Below, one piece after another: positions 1 through 7,925 of a DNA stretch of 64,000 nt. How positions within the stretch are numbered: the first letter of the stretch is position 1; every line of letters starts with the position of its first letter. Below the pieces are notes generated by a model. That model was not told the origin of the DNA. It did no database searches and saw only the letters and a program-made list of their open reading frames with translations. Made by a program: the position numbers and the translations under genes. The DNA comes from Bradyrhizobium sp. RD5-C2 (GTDB taxonomy: Bacteria > Pseudomonadota > Alphaproteobacteria > Rhizobiales > Xanthobacteraceae): NCBI RefSeq assembly GCF_019972155.1, contig NZ_BOVL01000008.1:109380-173379 (forward strand). Reading direction: 5' to 3'.

Positions 1-449
1 CGCCACTCGGTCGGGACGAGAATGCCCTCACCGCTGGAGCCCTGGTTCTGCTGGTAACCGCTCGCCGCAGCGGCAAAGCGCGGGTCAGCAACGCCGTTGA
101 CCTGCAGATTGCGCACGGAGACGGCAAACTCGGCCAGGCTTTTGAAGCCCGCCGTCCGCGCCGGGTCGGTATCGTTGACGACGGTCGCCAGCGCCGGGCC
201 GCCGAGTGCCGTCGAGCCGAACAACGAGGCGCGGCGGAGTTTCTTCTCCTCAACCGCTATCTGCTTGTCCAGCTCGGCGACTTCGGCCTCGAGCGCGTCG
301 ACTTTGGACTCGAGTTCGCCAACCTGCGCGGTCTCGGCCTCGGTCAGAGTAGGCTTGCCCTGCAGCGCGTTGAGCTGCTCGAGCACGGTTTTGCCATCTT
401 TCGCTTTGTTGGCGCGGGCCTGGCGCAGCTGCTTGATGTCCACTCGCAT
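1..449 (-). CDS. HK97-type phage major capsid protein, N-terminal part (cut by window edge)
   Basis: The reading frame is open to the left edge of the window and gives 149 residues. The N-terminus (about residues 3-72) is a charged, heptad-like coiled coil, as in the delta/scaffold domain of HK97 gp5-type capsid proteins that the prohead protease removes. It is followed by a Gly/Ala-rich linker and then a segment near residue 140 reading GEGILVPTEW, which matches the usual start of the mature capsid fold. The ATG at 449 is preceded by AAGGAG at a good distance. In HK97-like phages this gene normally follows the protease directly; here a 1.7-kb cassette lies between them. Confidence 0.85.
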   Translation of the reverse strand, partial: MRVDIKQLRQARANKAKDGKTVLEQLNALQGKPTLTEAETAQVGELESKVDALEAEVAELDKQIAVEEKKLRRASLFGSTALGGPALATVVNDTDPARTAGFKSLAEFAVSVRNLQVNGVADPRFAAAASGYQQNQGSSGEGILVPTEW

Positions 450-657
450 GGATCTGTGACTCCTTGTTGGTTGTGTGGTTTGCCTGGACGGAGAAAGAGC
501 CCGCGTTCCCGCTGTCCAGGCGACGGCGCGGGTCGAGCAACTCAGGAACTGAAGCGGGAAAGCGGCGCGTGATCGACGCCACCATGGAACAGCATTACGT
601 CTGAGAAATCTCGGAACGAAACGGCTCCCCCAGTCCTTCTTTCCAAGGAGGACGCCT

Positions 658-915
658 ATGACTGCTCAAACAAGACAAGCCGCGTGTGCGTTTGCTTGGC
701 GGAACTACTTGCTGGTTAACAACGGCATCAACGAGAACGACAAGAGGCGTTCCGCCCTCGATCGCTATGTCACTGATCTCTGCGATTCAGGCGGCTATGA
801 TTTCGATCTCTTACAAATTGCGGCAGTAACCTACTTGAAAACTCTAGACGAACTGCACGACGACCGAAGTGCGAGACTCGTCGCAGATCGCGCCTTGGCC
901 AAATGTTTGGAATGA
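658..915 (+). CDS. Small hypothetical protein in the capsid-protease gap (moron candidate)
   Basis: An 85-residue protein with a strong AAGGAGG ribosome site 6 bases before the ATG. No domain is recognised. The sequence is charged and mostly helical, with an aromatic N-terminus (FAWRNYLL) and no signal peptide or membrane span. It runs against the leftward structural operon, so it needs its own promoter. Together with the next gene and the gene at 1824-2006 it looks like a cargo insertion of host-type small genes rather than part of the phage assembly pathway. The function is unknown. Confidence 0.65.
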   Translation: MTAQTRQAACAFAWRNYLLVNNGINENDKRRSALDRYVTDLCDSGGYDFDLLQIAAVTYLKTLDELHDDRSARLVADRALAKCLE

Positions 916-973
916 CGCAGTGCGTGACCGATCTTCGTCTTTTTCCCGACAACCAATCGAAGGAGCAAACCGC

Positions 974-1204
974 ATGACAGACGAGATGAACAACGCAACC
1001 CGCCTTCTCCAGGAACCGCAAAAGCGTATGGCGGCAGCGACAACGATCGGCATGAGTGCCTTGAAGCCCATGCTGCATTTTCAGGTCTCAATGCTGAGGA
1101 TGTGGGCTGATACCCTTGAGAGATTCACCGGCAATTACGAGAATGGGCTGGACGAAACCGCGACCGCCATCAAGGAACAGGCAGACAAGCAACGCGCCGC
1201 GTAA
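974..1204 (+). CDS. Small phasin-like protein (moron candidate)
   Basis: A 76-residue protein; AAGGAG lies 8 bases before the chosen ATG. The ORF is open further upstream, but there is no ribosome site there. The C-terminal 45 residues form an amphipathic helix (LHFQVSMLRMWADTLERF and on) similar in style to the phasin and phasin-like proteins of Bradyrhizobium that coat PHA granules or bind host proteins. The resemblance is by eye only. It is the second gene of the rightward pair inside the prophage head module and is followed about 270 bases later by the first of three terminator-type hairpins. Confidence 0.6.
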   Translation: MTDEMNNATRLLQEPQKRMAAATTIGMSALKPMLHFQVSMLRMWADTLERFTGNYENGLDETATAIKEQADKQRAA

Positions 1205-1475
1205 ATCAGCGCGAACGCACTTAGTCGAATGCTCGCGCCAATCACCGGCGCGAGCTCCGCGGCCGATCTGAGTGCTCTCGGCCTGCGGTGCTGACCCCCG
1301 TCGGGAAAATGTGGCAATAAATTTAGACTTGATTCACATATATCAGTTGACGACGCGCACGCCTGATTCGATGATCCGGCTACCGGGCAAGCTGATGTTT
1401 CATTAAGAAAAGCTTTTAGACCCGGTAAGGCCGTTATTTTGAGGCAAGCGCGGTCCGAGACAGCATTAGGAAAAG

Positions 1476-1517
1476 GAACGGCCTCAGCGTGGCGATACGC
1501 TGGGGCCGTTCTTTTTT
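1476..1517 (+). terminator. Rho-independent terminator 1 (15-bp stem, T6)
   Basis: Arms at 1476-1490 and 1497-1511 pair over 15 bp with one G-T wobble, loop GGCGAT, followed by six T at 1512-1517. It lies downstream of the rightward pair of small genes. The arm core GGCCTCAG / CTGGGGCCGTT recurs in the next two hairpins. Confidence 0.8.
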
Positions 1518-1577
1518 CGGGAACAAGTGGCAAGTTTCGCTGTTAAAGAGACGGTCGTGTTGAGGAGCGGGACGACA

Positions 1578-1622
1578 AGCGGCCTCAGTGCTCTCCCCGG
1601 GGCACTGGGGCCGTTCATTTTT
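1578..1622 (+). terminator. Rho-independent terminator 2, related in sequence to terminator 1
   Basis: GGCCTCAGTGC at 1581-1591 pairs with GCACTGGGGCC at 1602-1612, extended by a few outer pairs to 1578/1615, then T5 at 1618-1622. It shares the arm core with the flanking hairpins, so the three look like copies of one unit, yet no ORF with a ribosome site lies between terminators 1 and 2. Confidence 0.7.
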
Positions 1623-1624
1623 GA

Positions 1625-1715
1625 GCTGGCACTTTCTGCATATACGGGACGTTTGTGGGGCTATCAACTTCTTGCAGGAACGAAGCGCGTTCGCTGGCAC
1701 TTAATGCATATCCGG
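1625..1715 (+). repeat. 23-bp direct repeat pair between hairpins 2 and 3
   Basis: GCTGGCACTTTCTGCATATACGG at 1625-1647 recurs at 1693-1715 with 20 of 23 bases identical, 68 bases apart (differences at TC to AA and A to C). Each copy follows the same kind of sequence, so this 618-base gene-free stretch (1205-1823) appears to be built from diverged tandem units of hairpin plus repeat. No protein-coding signal is evident in it. Confidence 0.6.
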
Positions 1716-1759
1716 CGCCGTCCTAGGCGGCGCAGGATGACGACCAAAGTGGGAAAACT

Positions 1760-1796
1760 CGGCCCCAGCTTGCCCCCCTCGCTGGGGCCGTTTCTT
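1760..1796. terminator. Bidirectional terminator 3
   Basis: CGGCCCCAGC at 1760-1769 pairs with GCTGGGGCCG at 1781-1790. T-rich tails follow on both strands (TTTCTT at 1791-1796 rightward, GAGTTTT leftward). On the minus strand it would end the small gene at 1824-2006. Confidence 0.7.
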
Positions 1797-1823
1797 CGCT
1801 GGTTTCGCCAACTGCAACGACGT

Positions 1824-2006
1824 TTACTGCCTCGCAGCGAACTTGCGTAGCAGCTGTGCGCCCTTCCACAGCTCCATGGAATGTCTGTCCACTAAATCCT
1901 GGACCCGCTGGATAGCGTCTGCGTCGCTCGCGCAGTGCAGGTCGACCCGGCTCAAAATGCGATCGTCCCGGCCTATCGCGTAGGCGCGGTAGAGTGTCGG
2001 TTCCAT
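1824..2006 (-). CDS. Small conserved-looking hypothetical protein
   Basis: A 60-residue protein starting MEPTLYRAYAIGRDD. A GGGGGA stretch 4 bases upstream supports this ATG over the in-frame one 30 bases earlier. The sequence (YRAYAIGRDDRILSRVDL, then DAIQRVQDLVD, then ELWKG) fits a family of 60-75-residue cytoplasmic proteins that are plentiful in Bradyrhizobium and have no known function; that recognition is from memory. It is in the direction of the phage late operon and ends at bidirectional terminator 3. Confidence 0.65.
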   Translation of the reverse strand: MEPTLYRAYAIGRDDRILSRVDLHCASDADAIQRVQDLVDRHSMELWKGAQLLRKFAARQ

Positions 2007-2167
2007 CGGTCCCCCACCGCCGAGGCCATATGCCAACGGCTAGAACCGTTTTTAAAGCAGTATCGAGCACGCAAGCCAACGGGAAAATTGCCACTCTTTC
2101 CCGACCCCGGAACCCTACGGATTGGGCGCAATGGAACGTTGTTTCCAGGGCGGCGACTTAAAGATCC

Positions 2168-3031
2168 CTAATCAAACATCAGCGCCGATCGCCGGCGGGA
2201 GTGCGGACGTGGCGAGCGCTGCTGCAGCATTCCGCCGATGACCTGGTCGAGCGTCGCGATCCTGTCCGCCATGCCGCGCGCAACCGCCTCGCGCGCGCCG
2301 ACCATTCGGCCCTGACCGAATTCCTCGCGAACCTTGGTCTGCGACACGCGCCGACCGTTCGCAACGGCTTTTATGAAATCGGCGCCGGCCGCATTGGCGC
2401 GCCCCTGCAGAAACGCCTTGGCGTCATCCGACAACGGCGCGAACGGATGCGCCTCGTTCTTCATCGGCGCGTGCTCGGAGCGGATCAGCGTCATCTTCAT
2501 GCCGATCTGCTCGAGCCAGCCCGAGATGTCATGGTGCATGATCATGGCGCCGATCGAGCCCACATCACCGGACGGCGACATGACCATCTCGGACGCCTGC
2601 GACGCGATCCAATACGCAGCGCTTGCGGCCAGCGTGTTGACGCAGGCGATTACCGGCTTTTTGCTGGCGAGATCCGCCACGGCCGCCGCGGCTTCCATCG
2701 TGCCGGATACCGTGCCACCGGGACTATCGACATCGACGATCGCGCCGGCGACATCCGGGTCGTTGGCCGCACGCGTGGCAGCCGCCGCGATGTCGGTCAG
2801 GCTCGAGCCGTAGTAGCTGCCGCGCGGCGACAAGCCGCCATAGACCCCAACCAGGGCGATCTTGGTTGGCTGCGACGCCACGCTCGCCGCGGCCGCCGCC
2901 AGCTGCTGCTCGCGAGCCTCGATCGGCGCGGCGCCGCTCGCGATTGCTGACAGTTCGATCGCCATGACGGGATCGATGGCGGTCATCTGTACGACAACCT
3001 GGCGAAGTTCGACGCGCTCAATCTTCGTCAT
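2168..3031 (-). CDS. Phage S49 (SppA/ClpP-like) head maturation protease
   Basis: A 287-residue serine peptidase of the S49 family, expected to process the capsid and scaffold inside the prohead. It shows the S49 core from about residue 57 (IALVGVYG), DVDSPGG at 100-106, the nucleophile Ser137 in TLAASAAYW, and the general-base Lys191 in HAPMKNEAHPF. The 54-residue Ser-Lys spacing suits the short, single-domain SppA type. GGAAAGGAA precedes the ATG, and the start overlaps the portal stop by 14 bases. In standard order the capsid gene should come next; instead the small-gene cassette follows. Confidence 0.9.
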   Translation of the reverse strand: MTKIERVELRQVVVQMTAIDPVMAIELSAIASGAAPIEAREQQLAAAAASVASQPTKIALVGVYGGLSPRGSYYGSSLTDIAAAATRAANDPDVAGAIVDVDSPGGTVSGTMEAAAAVADLASKKPVIACVNTLAASAAYWIASQASEMVMSPSGDVGSIGAMIMHHDISGWLEQIGMKMTLIRSEHAPMKNEAHPFAPLSDDAKAFLQGRANAAGADFIKAVANGRRVSQTKVREEFGQGRMVGAREAVARGMADRIATLDQVIGGMLQQRSPRPHSRRRSALMFD

Positions 3032-4364
3032 TCTTCTGTTCCTTTCCGCTCGAGCCCTGCTTGTCGCTTCCGCTCTCGCCTGCGCCCTCGTCGACCGCCG
3101 CGCCGGAGTCCTTTGTCAGCGGGTTTTTGTAGTCGTCGCCGGCAAGATCGGTCCGTGGCGACATGTTTTCCCATCGCAGGATATCGTTGGCCGACAGCCA
3201 CTCGCCCTGACGACCGATCAGGTACGCGCGGTAACGGTTGAGCAGGTCGCCACGCAGAAGGCCGAAGAAATTATATTCGACGAAAAGATCGCCGTTCTGG
3301 TTGTCGAGCAGCAGATCGCGTTCGGCGGCCTGCTCGATCGCAACAGCAAGCGGCGCCAGACAATAGACGACGAATTCGCTGCCCTGCTGCTCGATGTTGT
3401 TGTTGGTCGACCGCTTCAGGCGGCCTGCGCGGTGCGGCGGATAGCTCCAGAGACCGAACACGGCCGTATCTGCAGCGTCCTCGGTCTCGAGGAGCTGCGC
3501 CTCGGCATTAGTCACCTTGAGCGGCGTATACTCCGCTCCATGGGTGAGCAGACGATCACGGTGCCGATTGCGCCCCGTTCCGCTCGCCCGCCACGTATTC
3601 AGGAATTCCTGCTTGTCTTCCTTGTCCTTGAACGTGCCAGGATGCTTGATGATTCCGCCGGTGCCCCCGTAATTGGCAAACCAGAGATCCCCGTAATCGT
3701 GGACGGCGATGGCGCGGGCAAAGACGTTCTTGGCGGTCTCAAAAATCGGTTCGCCGAGCAGGCCATCTTCGCGCAGCGGGTTGCCGCGCAGATGCCAGAG
3801 TTCGTCCTCGCGGTAGGTCTCCGGCGCCAGCGAGGAATTCTGCACGATCGTCGCGGGCGGATTGAACGTGTAATAGAGCCGCCCGTCATAGCGACGCTCG
3901 ACCAGCGCCAAGCGCCGGGGATGGATCAACTCCAATCCTCCGAGCCCGTAAGGCTCCGGCCCAAGTTGGTCGCTCGGCGGTAGAATGCGTGCGAAGCCGT
4001 TGCGGTAGTACGACAGATGCCAGGCCAGTTCGCCGATGAACTCTCCCGGCGCGTTTACCGCGTTGGGCCGGGCGCCGAGCATCCGCGTGACCGGATGATT
4101 TGGCAACGGCGTCCGGGCACCTTTCGCGCCCTTGCGATAAACCGATACGGGCAGCGTCGATAGCGCCGATGACAGCCCGTAACGCACGGACTGCACGGCG
4201 CCGAGTTGCGAAACATTATGATCGGTGACGTTCACGCCAGCCAACGACATGCCGCCGCCAAGCGCGCCCCAATATTGCTGATCCCACTGGTCGCGCGGCT
4301 TCGTCATGTCGATCGAGTCAGCCATCGCCCGCAGCGCGCTGCCAAGGCCGGAGAGAATACCCAT
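3018..4364 (-). CDS. Phage portal protein, HK97 family
   Basis: A 448-residue protein forming the dodecameric portal ring through which DNA enters the capsid. Family features are an N-terminal segment around a capped GLGSALRAM, the central conserved HPVTRML region near 90, and the C-terminal PLAVAIEQAAERDLL region near 340 that marks HK97-type portals. The tail is acidic and low-complexity (residues about 415-448). The ATG at 4364 shares one base with the terL stop; a TTG one codon earlier would give a 4-base overlap. It sits between terL and the protease, as usual. Confidence 0.92.
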   Translation of the reverse strand: MGILSGLGSALRAMADSIDMTKPRDQWDQQYWGALGGGMSLAGVNVTDHNVSQLGAVQSVRYGLSSALSTLPVSVYRKGAKGARTPLPNHPVTRMLGARPNAVNAPGEFIGELAWHLSYYRNGFARILPPSDQLGPEPYGLGGLELIHPRRLALVERRYDGRLYYTFNPPATIVQNSSLAPETYREDELWHLRGNPLREDGLLGEPIFETAKNVFARAIAVHDYGDLWFANYGGTGGIIKHPGTFKDKEDKQEFLNTWRASGTGRNRHRDRLLTHGAEYTPLKVTNAEAQLLETEDAADTAVFGLWSYPPHRAGRLKRSTNNNIEQQGSEFVVYCLAPLAVAIEQAAERDLLLDNQNGDLFVEYNFFGLLRGDLLNRYRAYLIGRQGEWLSANDILRWENMSPRTDLAGDDYKNPLTKDSGAAVDEGAGESGSDKQGSSGKEQKNDED

Positions 4365-6085
4365 CAAATCACCGTCAGGATGTCAGCGCCGGTCACGAGC
4401 ATGCCGGCGGAAGGGTTCCAGCTCATCAAGATCGCGGCCTGCAGCAGCGCGATCATGGGGTCGATCTTGGCGCGGCCGGCGACCTGCTTGGTGATCATGT
4501 CGGCGTTGCCGCGCTGCTCGACCTTGGCGTTGCCGACAACCCACGTCATCAGCGCCTGGTCCGCGTGGAAATAGGTTGCGTCGGCGAGCTTGATGTCGAG
4601 GCCGTAGACTGCCGGCGCCAGTGCGGGTCCCTGTAACAGCCGGCGGAGCATATCGTCGGTCACGCCGGCGCCGAACAACGCCTCAAACAGCGCCGCGGCC
4701 CGGTTCGGATCGATGCCAAGCGCATTCTTCTCCGGCAAAAGCCCGCTCGCGACGACGCGCGCGACGATACTGGCGAGGTCAGCGTGCGCAGCGGCAATGT
4801 CGAGGATCTTGAAGGATTCCTCTTTGACAAAATCCTCGAGCTGGGCGGCAATGTCCTTGCGGCGCTGCAGAACGACCGGGTCGGCCCAGCCGTAGCACCA
4901 CGACAGCCAGTGACGCGTGTCCCTCTCGCGGCCCATGACGGCCAGGCCGAGTAGATCGTCGCGACCACCGCCGTCGACTCCGATCGTAACCACTTCGCTT
5001 CGCTCGAGCAGCGCCTCCAGACTGAGCTTTTCGTCGACCTGCGCATCCCAAAGGTCGGCTCCGCTCCAGCCGTCGTCTCGGGTGCCGGTCCCGATCTCGA
5101 TATTGAGATGCTGCGAAGCCCAGACTTCGACAGCCTCCTCGCCTTTCTCACGCTCGCTGGCGAAATCGGCCAGCATCGAGGCAACAGTGATCGGCCGATT
5201 GATGTTCGGCATCACCCAAGGCCAGCACGCCGGGTTCATCCAGCGCGGTTCGACTCCGAGTTTGCGCTCCTCGCGGGTCAAGGTCGCTACATCGCGCGGC
5301 AACTCGTACAAAAGCGGTAGCGTGGGGCGAATGATCTTGCCTCGGTACAGCCCGTCGCGCACGTTGCGGACGAACTTCAGCTCGCTCTTGAACGCCCCGG
5401 TGGGCGCTTCGTCGCTTTGGGTCGTGGTAATAACCAGGACACCCTCCTCGGTCTTATCGAGGCCGCCGCGGATCTGACGAAGCACGCGGGATGTATGCGC
5501 GCGCTTACCCAGCAAATGCAGCTCGTCGAGCAGGACGAAGATCAGCGCCATCGCGCCGGTCAGGATCTTGAGATCGAAACTCGCGATCATGATCTCGGAC
5601 TTGGTGACGAGGTCCTCGATCGTCTTGTCGTAATCCCGCGGCTTGAACCGCCGACGCAGGTCCGGGGATTCCTCGATCATGCCGACCGCCTGCTCATAGG
5701 CCCGGTCGGCAACCGCCTGCGTCTCGCCGAGAAACAGCGCCGTTGCGCGCGGCCGGAAGTTCATCAGCATTGCAACCAGCATCAACGCGGCCGAGTACGT
5801 CGTCTTGGACGAGCCTTTCGGCACCAACGCGAAGAAGTCGCGGATCATCCGCGCCTTTGCGACCGGGTCCCATGAGCCGAACACGGCGCGGACGAGATCG
5901 CGGAACCACTGGCCGGAGGCTTCGCCGAGCCGCGGATTGCCAGGCACGTCGGGGAGCCTGATCTCGTCAAAGAACGCCAGGCCGATGTCGGCCTCGTCCT
6001 CGAATAGCGGAAGGTCCGGTATCAACGAGGCTCCGCTCCGAATGCGATCCTCCCAGTCGGGGCAAGAGGTGTCCCAAGGCGTCAT
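4364..6085 (-). CDS. terL: Phage terminase large subunit
   Basis: 573 residues: the ATP-driven packaging motor and nuclease. The ATPase half has a Walker A-type VPKGSSKTT at 88-96, Walker B FVLLDE at 183-188 and a TTTQSD coupling motif at about 220-225. The C-terminal RNase H-like nuclease has VDGGGRDD with Asp371 as a likely metal ligand, and IDP near 542. The length and motif style fit the Terminase_1 (HK97/lambdoid cos or pac siphovirus) group. The start overlaps the small terminase stop by one base (TGATG). Confidence 0.95.
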   Translation of the reverse strand: MTPWDTSCPDWEDRIRSGASLIPDLPLFEDEADIGLAFFDEIRLPDVPGNPRLGEASGQWFRDLVRAVFGSWDPVAKARMIRDFFALVPKGSSKTTYSAALMLVAMLMNFRPRATALFLGETQAVADRAYEQAVGMIEESPDLRRRFKPRDYDKTIEDLVTKSEIMIASFDLKILTGAMALIFVLLDELHLLGKRAHTSRVLRQIRGGLDKTEEGVLVITTTQSDEAPTGAFKSELKFVRNVRDGLYRGKIIRPTLPLLYELPRDVATLTREERKLGVEPRWMNPACWPWVMPNINRPITVASMLADFASEREKGEEAVEVWASQHLNIEIGTGTRDDGWSGADLWDAQVDEKLSLEALLERSEVVTIGVDGGGRDDLLGLAVMGRERDTRHWLSWCYGWADPVVLQRRKDIAAQLEDFVKEESFKILDIAAAHADLASIVARVVASGLLPEKNALGIDPNRAAALFEALFGAGVTDDMLRRLLQGPALAPAVYGLDIKLADATYFHADQALMTWVVGNAKVEQRGNADMITKQVAGRAKIDPMIALLQAAILMSWNPSAGMLVTGADILTVI

Positions 6086-6570
6086 CAGTGCGACATGCTC
6101 TGTTGCCGGCGCGCCATAAGCTCGCCCATCGGCGAGCCGACGTCTGGCGCATGGGCCGCCGCGAGCGCCTCTTCCTTCTTTCCGACCTTCGCCGGCTTCT
6201 CCGGCTTCGGCTCAGCCGACTCGCTGCGCGGGCGTGATATCTGCCCGAAGTTCATCAGGTCGTTTCGCTCGACCAGTTTGAGGAACGGACCGAGCCGCCC
6301 CTTGCCGGTGCCCTCATACGCCTTCATGAGCAGCGCAGCGTCGAGCCGGTCACGCGCAACAGCACGGTACTTCAGCTCTGAAAAATAATGCTTCCGCAAA
6401 GTCGGAAGCGTCACGCGCAGCGTCGCCGCAATCCGCTCATTGCTCCAACCCATCGCGAGCAACATGTTGACCCGATTCCGGTTTTCGAGCGTCGGCACAT
6501 GCTCCGGCCGGCCACGGCCACCATGGTTGGCCGGCACAGGATCGCCAAAGAGGTCAAAATTCGCGGTCAC
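6085..6570 (-). CDS. terS: Phage terminase small subunit
   Basis: A GTG start at 6570 gives 161 residues; the reading frame is open further upstream, but that part is basic low-complexity sequence without a start signal. A helix-turn-helix at about residues 36-55 (WSNERIAATLRVTLPTLRKH) would bind the packaging site, and the Lys/Pro-rich linker near 110-130 precedes a short C-terminal TerL-contact tail. The position directly before terL is the main support for the assignment. The ribosome site is weak (AGG far upstream), so the start is provisional. Confidence 0.8.
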   Translation of the reverse strand: MTANFDLFGDPVPANHGGRGRPEHVPTLENRNRVNMLLAMGWSNERIAATLRVTLPTLRKHYFSELKYRAVARDRLDAALLMKAYEGTGKGRLGPFLKLVERNDLMNFGQISRPRSESAEPKPEKPAKVGKKEEALAAAHAPDVGSPMGELMARRQQSMSH

Positions 6571-6659
6571 GATGGAAAAAAACCTGCGCGTGAGAGTGGG
6601 GCCGGTCCGCGGGGCACGAGGCCGTGAGGAATTCACCCACCCCCACCCCATTGTGGATG

Positions 6660-6941
6660 TCAGTGCCAGACGCCGCGCGTCACCAATGACTGCTGTTCCT
6701 CGCGCTGCTTGTCCCGATCGTGGCAAGCCTTGCAGAGCGTCTGCAGGTTGCCCTCGTCCCAGAACAGCGCTTCGTTGCCACGATGCGGCCTGATGTGGTC
6801 ACACACCAAGAGCGACGTATCGCCCTCGATCCTGCCGCAACCGTTGCGCTGGCATGTATAGAGATCGCGCAGGAAGATGCGCAGGCGCAGCGTCCGCCAT
6901 CGCGCCAATCTGTACCAAGCTTTCCACGGTTGCTGTGGCAT
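6660..6941 (-). CDS. HNH endonuclease next to the terminase genes
   Basis: A 93-residue HNH nuclease: zinc-type CxxxxC pair, then VCDHIRPHRG (the H of the His-Me finger), the Asn in DEGNLQTLCKACHDRDK, and the second Cys pair. It is the compact packaging-associated type found beside terminase in HK97-like phages, where it supports TerL-dependent DNA cleavage. MPQQPWKAWYRLARW matches the usual N-terminus of that group. An in-frame TTG at 7019 would add 26 residues and has no better ribosome site. Confidence 0.85.
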   Translation of the reverse strand: MPQQPWKAWYRLARWRTLRLRIFLRDLYTCQRNGCGRIEGDTSLLVCDHIRPHRGNEALFWDEGNLQTLCKACHDRDKQREEQQSLVTRGVWH

Positions 6942-7208
6942 GGCGTCGAAGACCGTTTGCGTTGCCACAATTGGTCGGGCTTTCAAGGGAGCGTCACGTG
7001 ATCGCGGAACAAACACCAAGACGACGCATGGCGGCTATTCGCGAATTTGCCGAAACCCCCGTATCAACCCGGTACAACTAACGCACGCAAGTTGCTAACC
7101 CCACGCTCGAGCGTCGGCCTAGCCAACCACTCAGCACGGGACGCGAGGTCGTCGTTCTGGCTCGCGTTGCATCACCTCGGTGGAGCGGCGCGAGCCTCAG
7201 AAACAACA

Positions 7209-7230
7209 AAGCCCAGCATGAGCTGGGCTT
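7209..7230 (-). terminator. Leftward Rho-independent terminator between early and late genes
   Basis: AAGCCCAGC at 7209-7217 and GCTGGGCTT at 7222-7230 pair perfectly over a 4-base loop. Read leftward, the hairpin is followed by TTTGTTGTTT. It closes the early operon just after the NusG-like gene and precedes the HNH-terminase operon. The rest of 6942-7316 shows no gene. Confidence 0.85.
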
Positions 7231-7316
7231 GGAACTATCGAGGCGCGCTGCGCGCGGCCGCCTGAATCAGGCTCTGCGCTTTTAGTCGAGCTGCCGCGAA
7301 TGCACCGCACCGCGAA

Positions 7317-7925
7317 TTAGACAATCAACTCGATCTGCGTCTCGGTCAAACCGCTTACCTTGACGCCGCGCTTTCCGTCCTCGACGTAGACAGTGAGTCG
7401 CCCATTTGAGTCAATTCGCTCGATCAGCGCGCGGAAACCGGCGAACAGGCCATCAACGATTGCGATGCGTTGATTGATCACAAGCCGCGCCTGCTTGCGC
7501 TGCGATGGCGGCAGGCCTTCGCATGCGGCGATGTCCCGCATCAGCTGCATTTCTTCCGGCTTCAGCCAACAGCGCAAAGTGCCGATCTGCAGCAGATTGT
7601 CGACGTCGTCGATCGCGCGGATCTGGTCGATCCTGCGGAGCTCGAAATCGGGAAGGAAGATCAGACCAGGCAGGAACGGCCGAACGACCTTGCGACCGAG
7701 ATGCGGGCGACGCGCATCGCGACCTGACGCGCGGTTGACTACGCTGGTGACCGTCAGTGACCAACCGCTAACGCCACGGTCATCGAATGTGCGCATCACG
7801 CGCGCGTCGCGCCCGGGCGCCACGCGCAACAAATGCCAGCTTGCGGGCGCCGCAGGCACCGCTCCGAACTCGTCGGATACTGAGACGTAACCGACGATCT
7901 GCCCTTTGCGGTATTGCATGTTCAT
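7317..7925 (-). CDS. NusG/RfaH-like transcription factor encoded by the prophage
   Basis: 202 residues with the two-domain NusG plan. Residues 29-130 are NGN-like (SWHLLRVAPGRDARVMRTF; later VVRPFLPGLIFLPDF, the conserved PLFPGYLFv strand). Residues 149-200 are a KOW domain (INQRIAIVDGLFAGFRALIE, ending VKVSGLTETQIELI). NusG-family paralogues bind RNA polymerase and change pausing or termination. The ATG at 7925 forms an ATGA overlap with the preceding gene and has GGGGAG upstream. It is the last gene of the early operon, right before the terminator that blocks entry to the terminase operon, so a late-gene antiterminator role is a reasonable inference. Confidence 0.8.
   Translation of the reverse strand: MNMQYRKGQIVGYVSVSDEFGAVPAAPASWHLLRVAPGRDARVMRTFDDRGVSGWSLTVTSVVNRASGRDARRPHLGRKVVRPFLPGLIFLPDFELRRIDQIRAIDDVDNLLQIGTLRCWLKPEEMQLMRDIAACEGLPPSQRKQARLVINQRIAIVDGLFAGFRALIERIDSNGRLTVYVEDGKRGVKVSGLTETQIELIV

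Noticed and set aside
1205..1823. CRISPR-like array
   Set aside because: Repeats are hairpin terminators and a diverged 23-bp pair, not identical short repeats with regular spacers; no cas genes are present. No CRISPR array was seen anywhere in the window.
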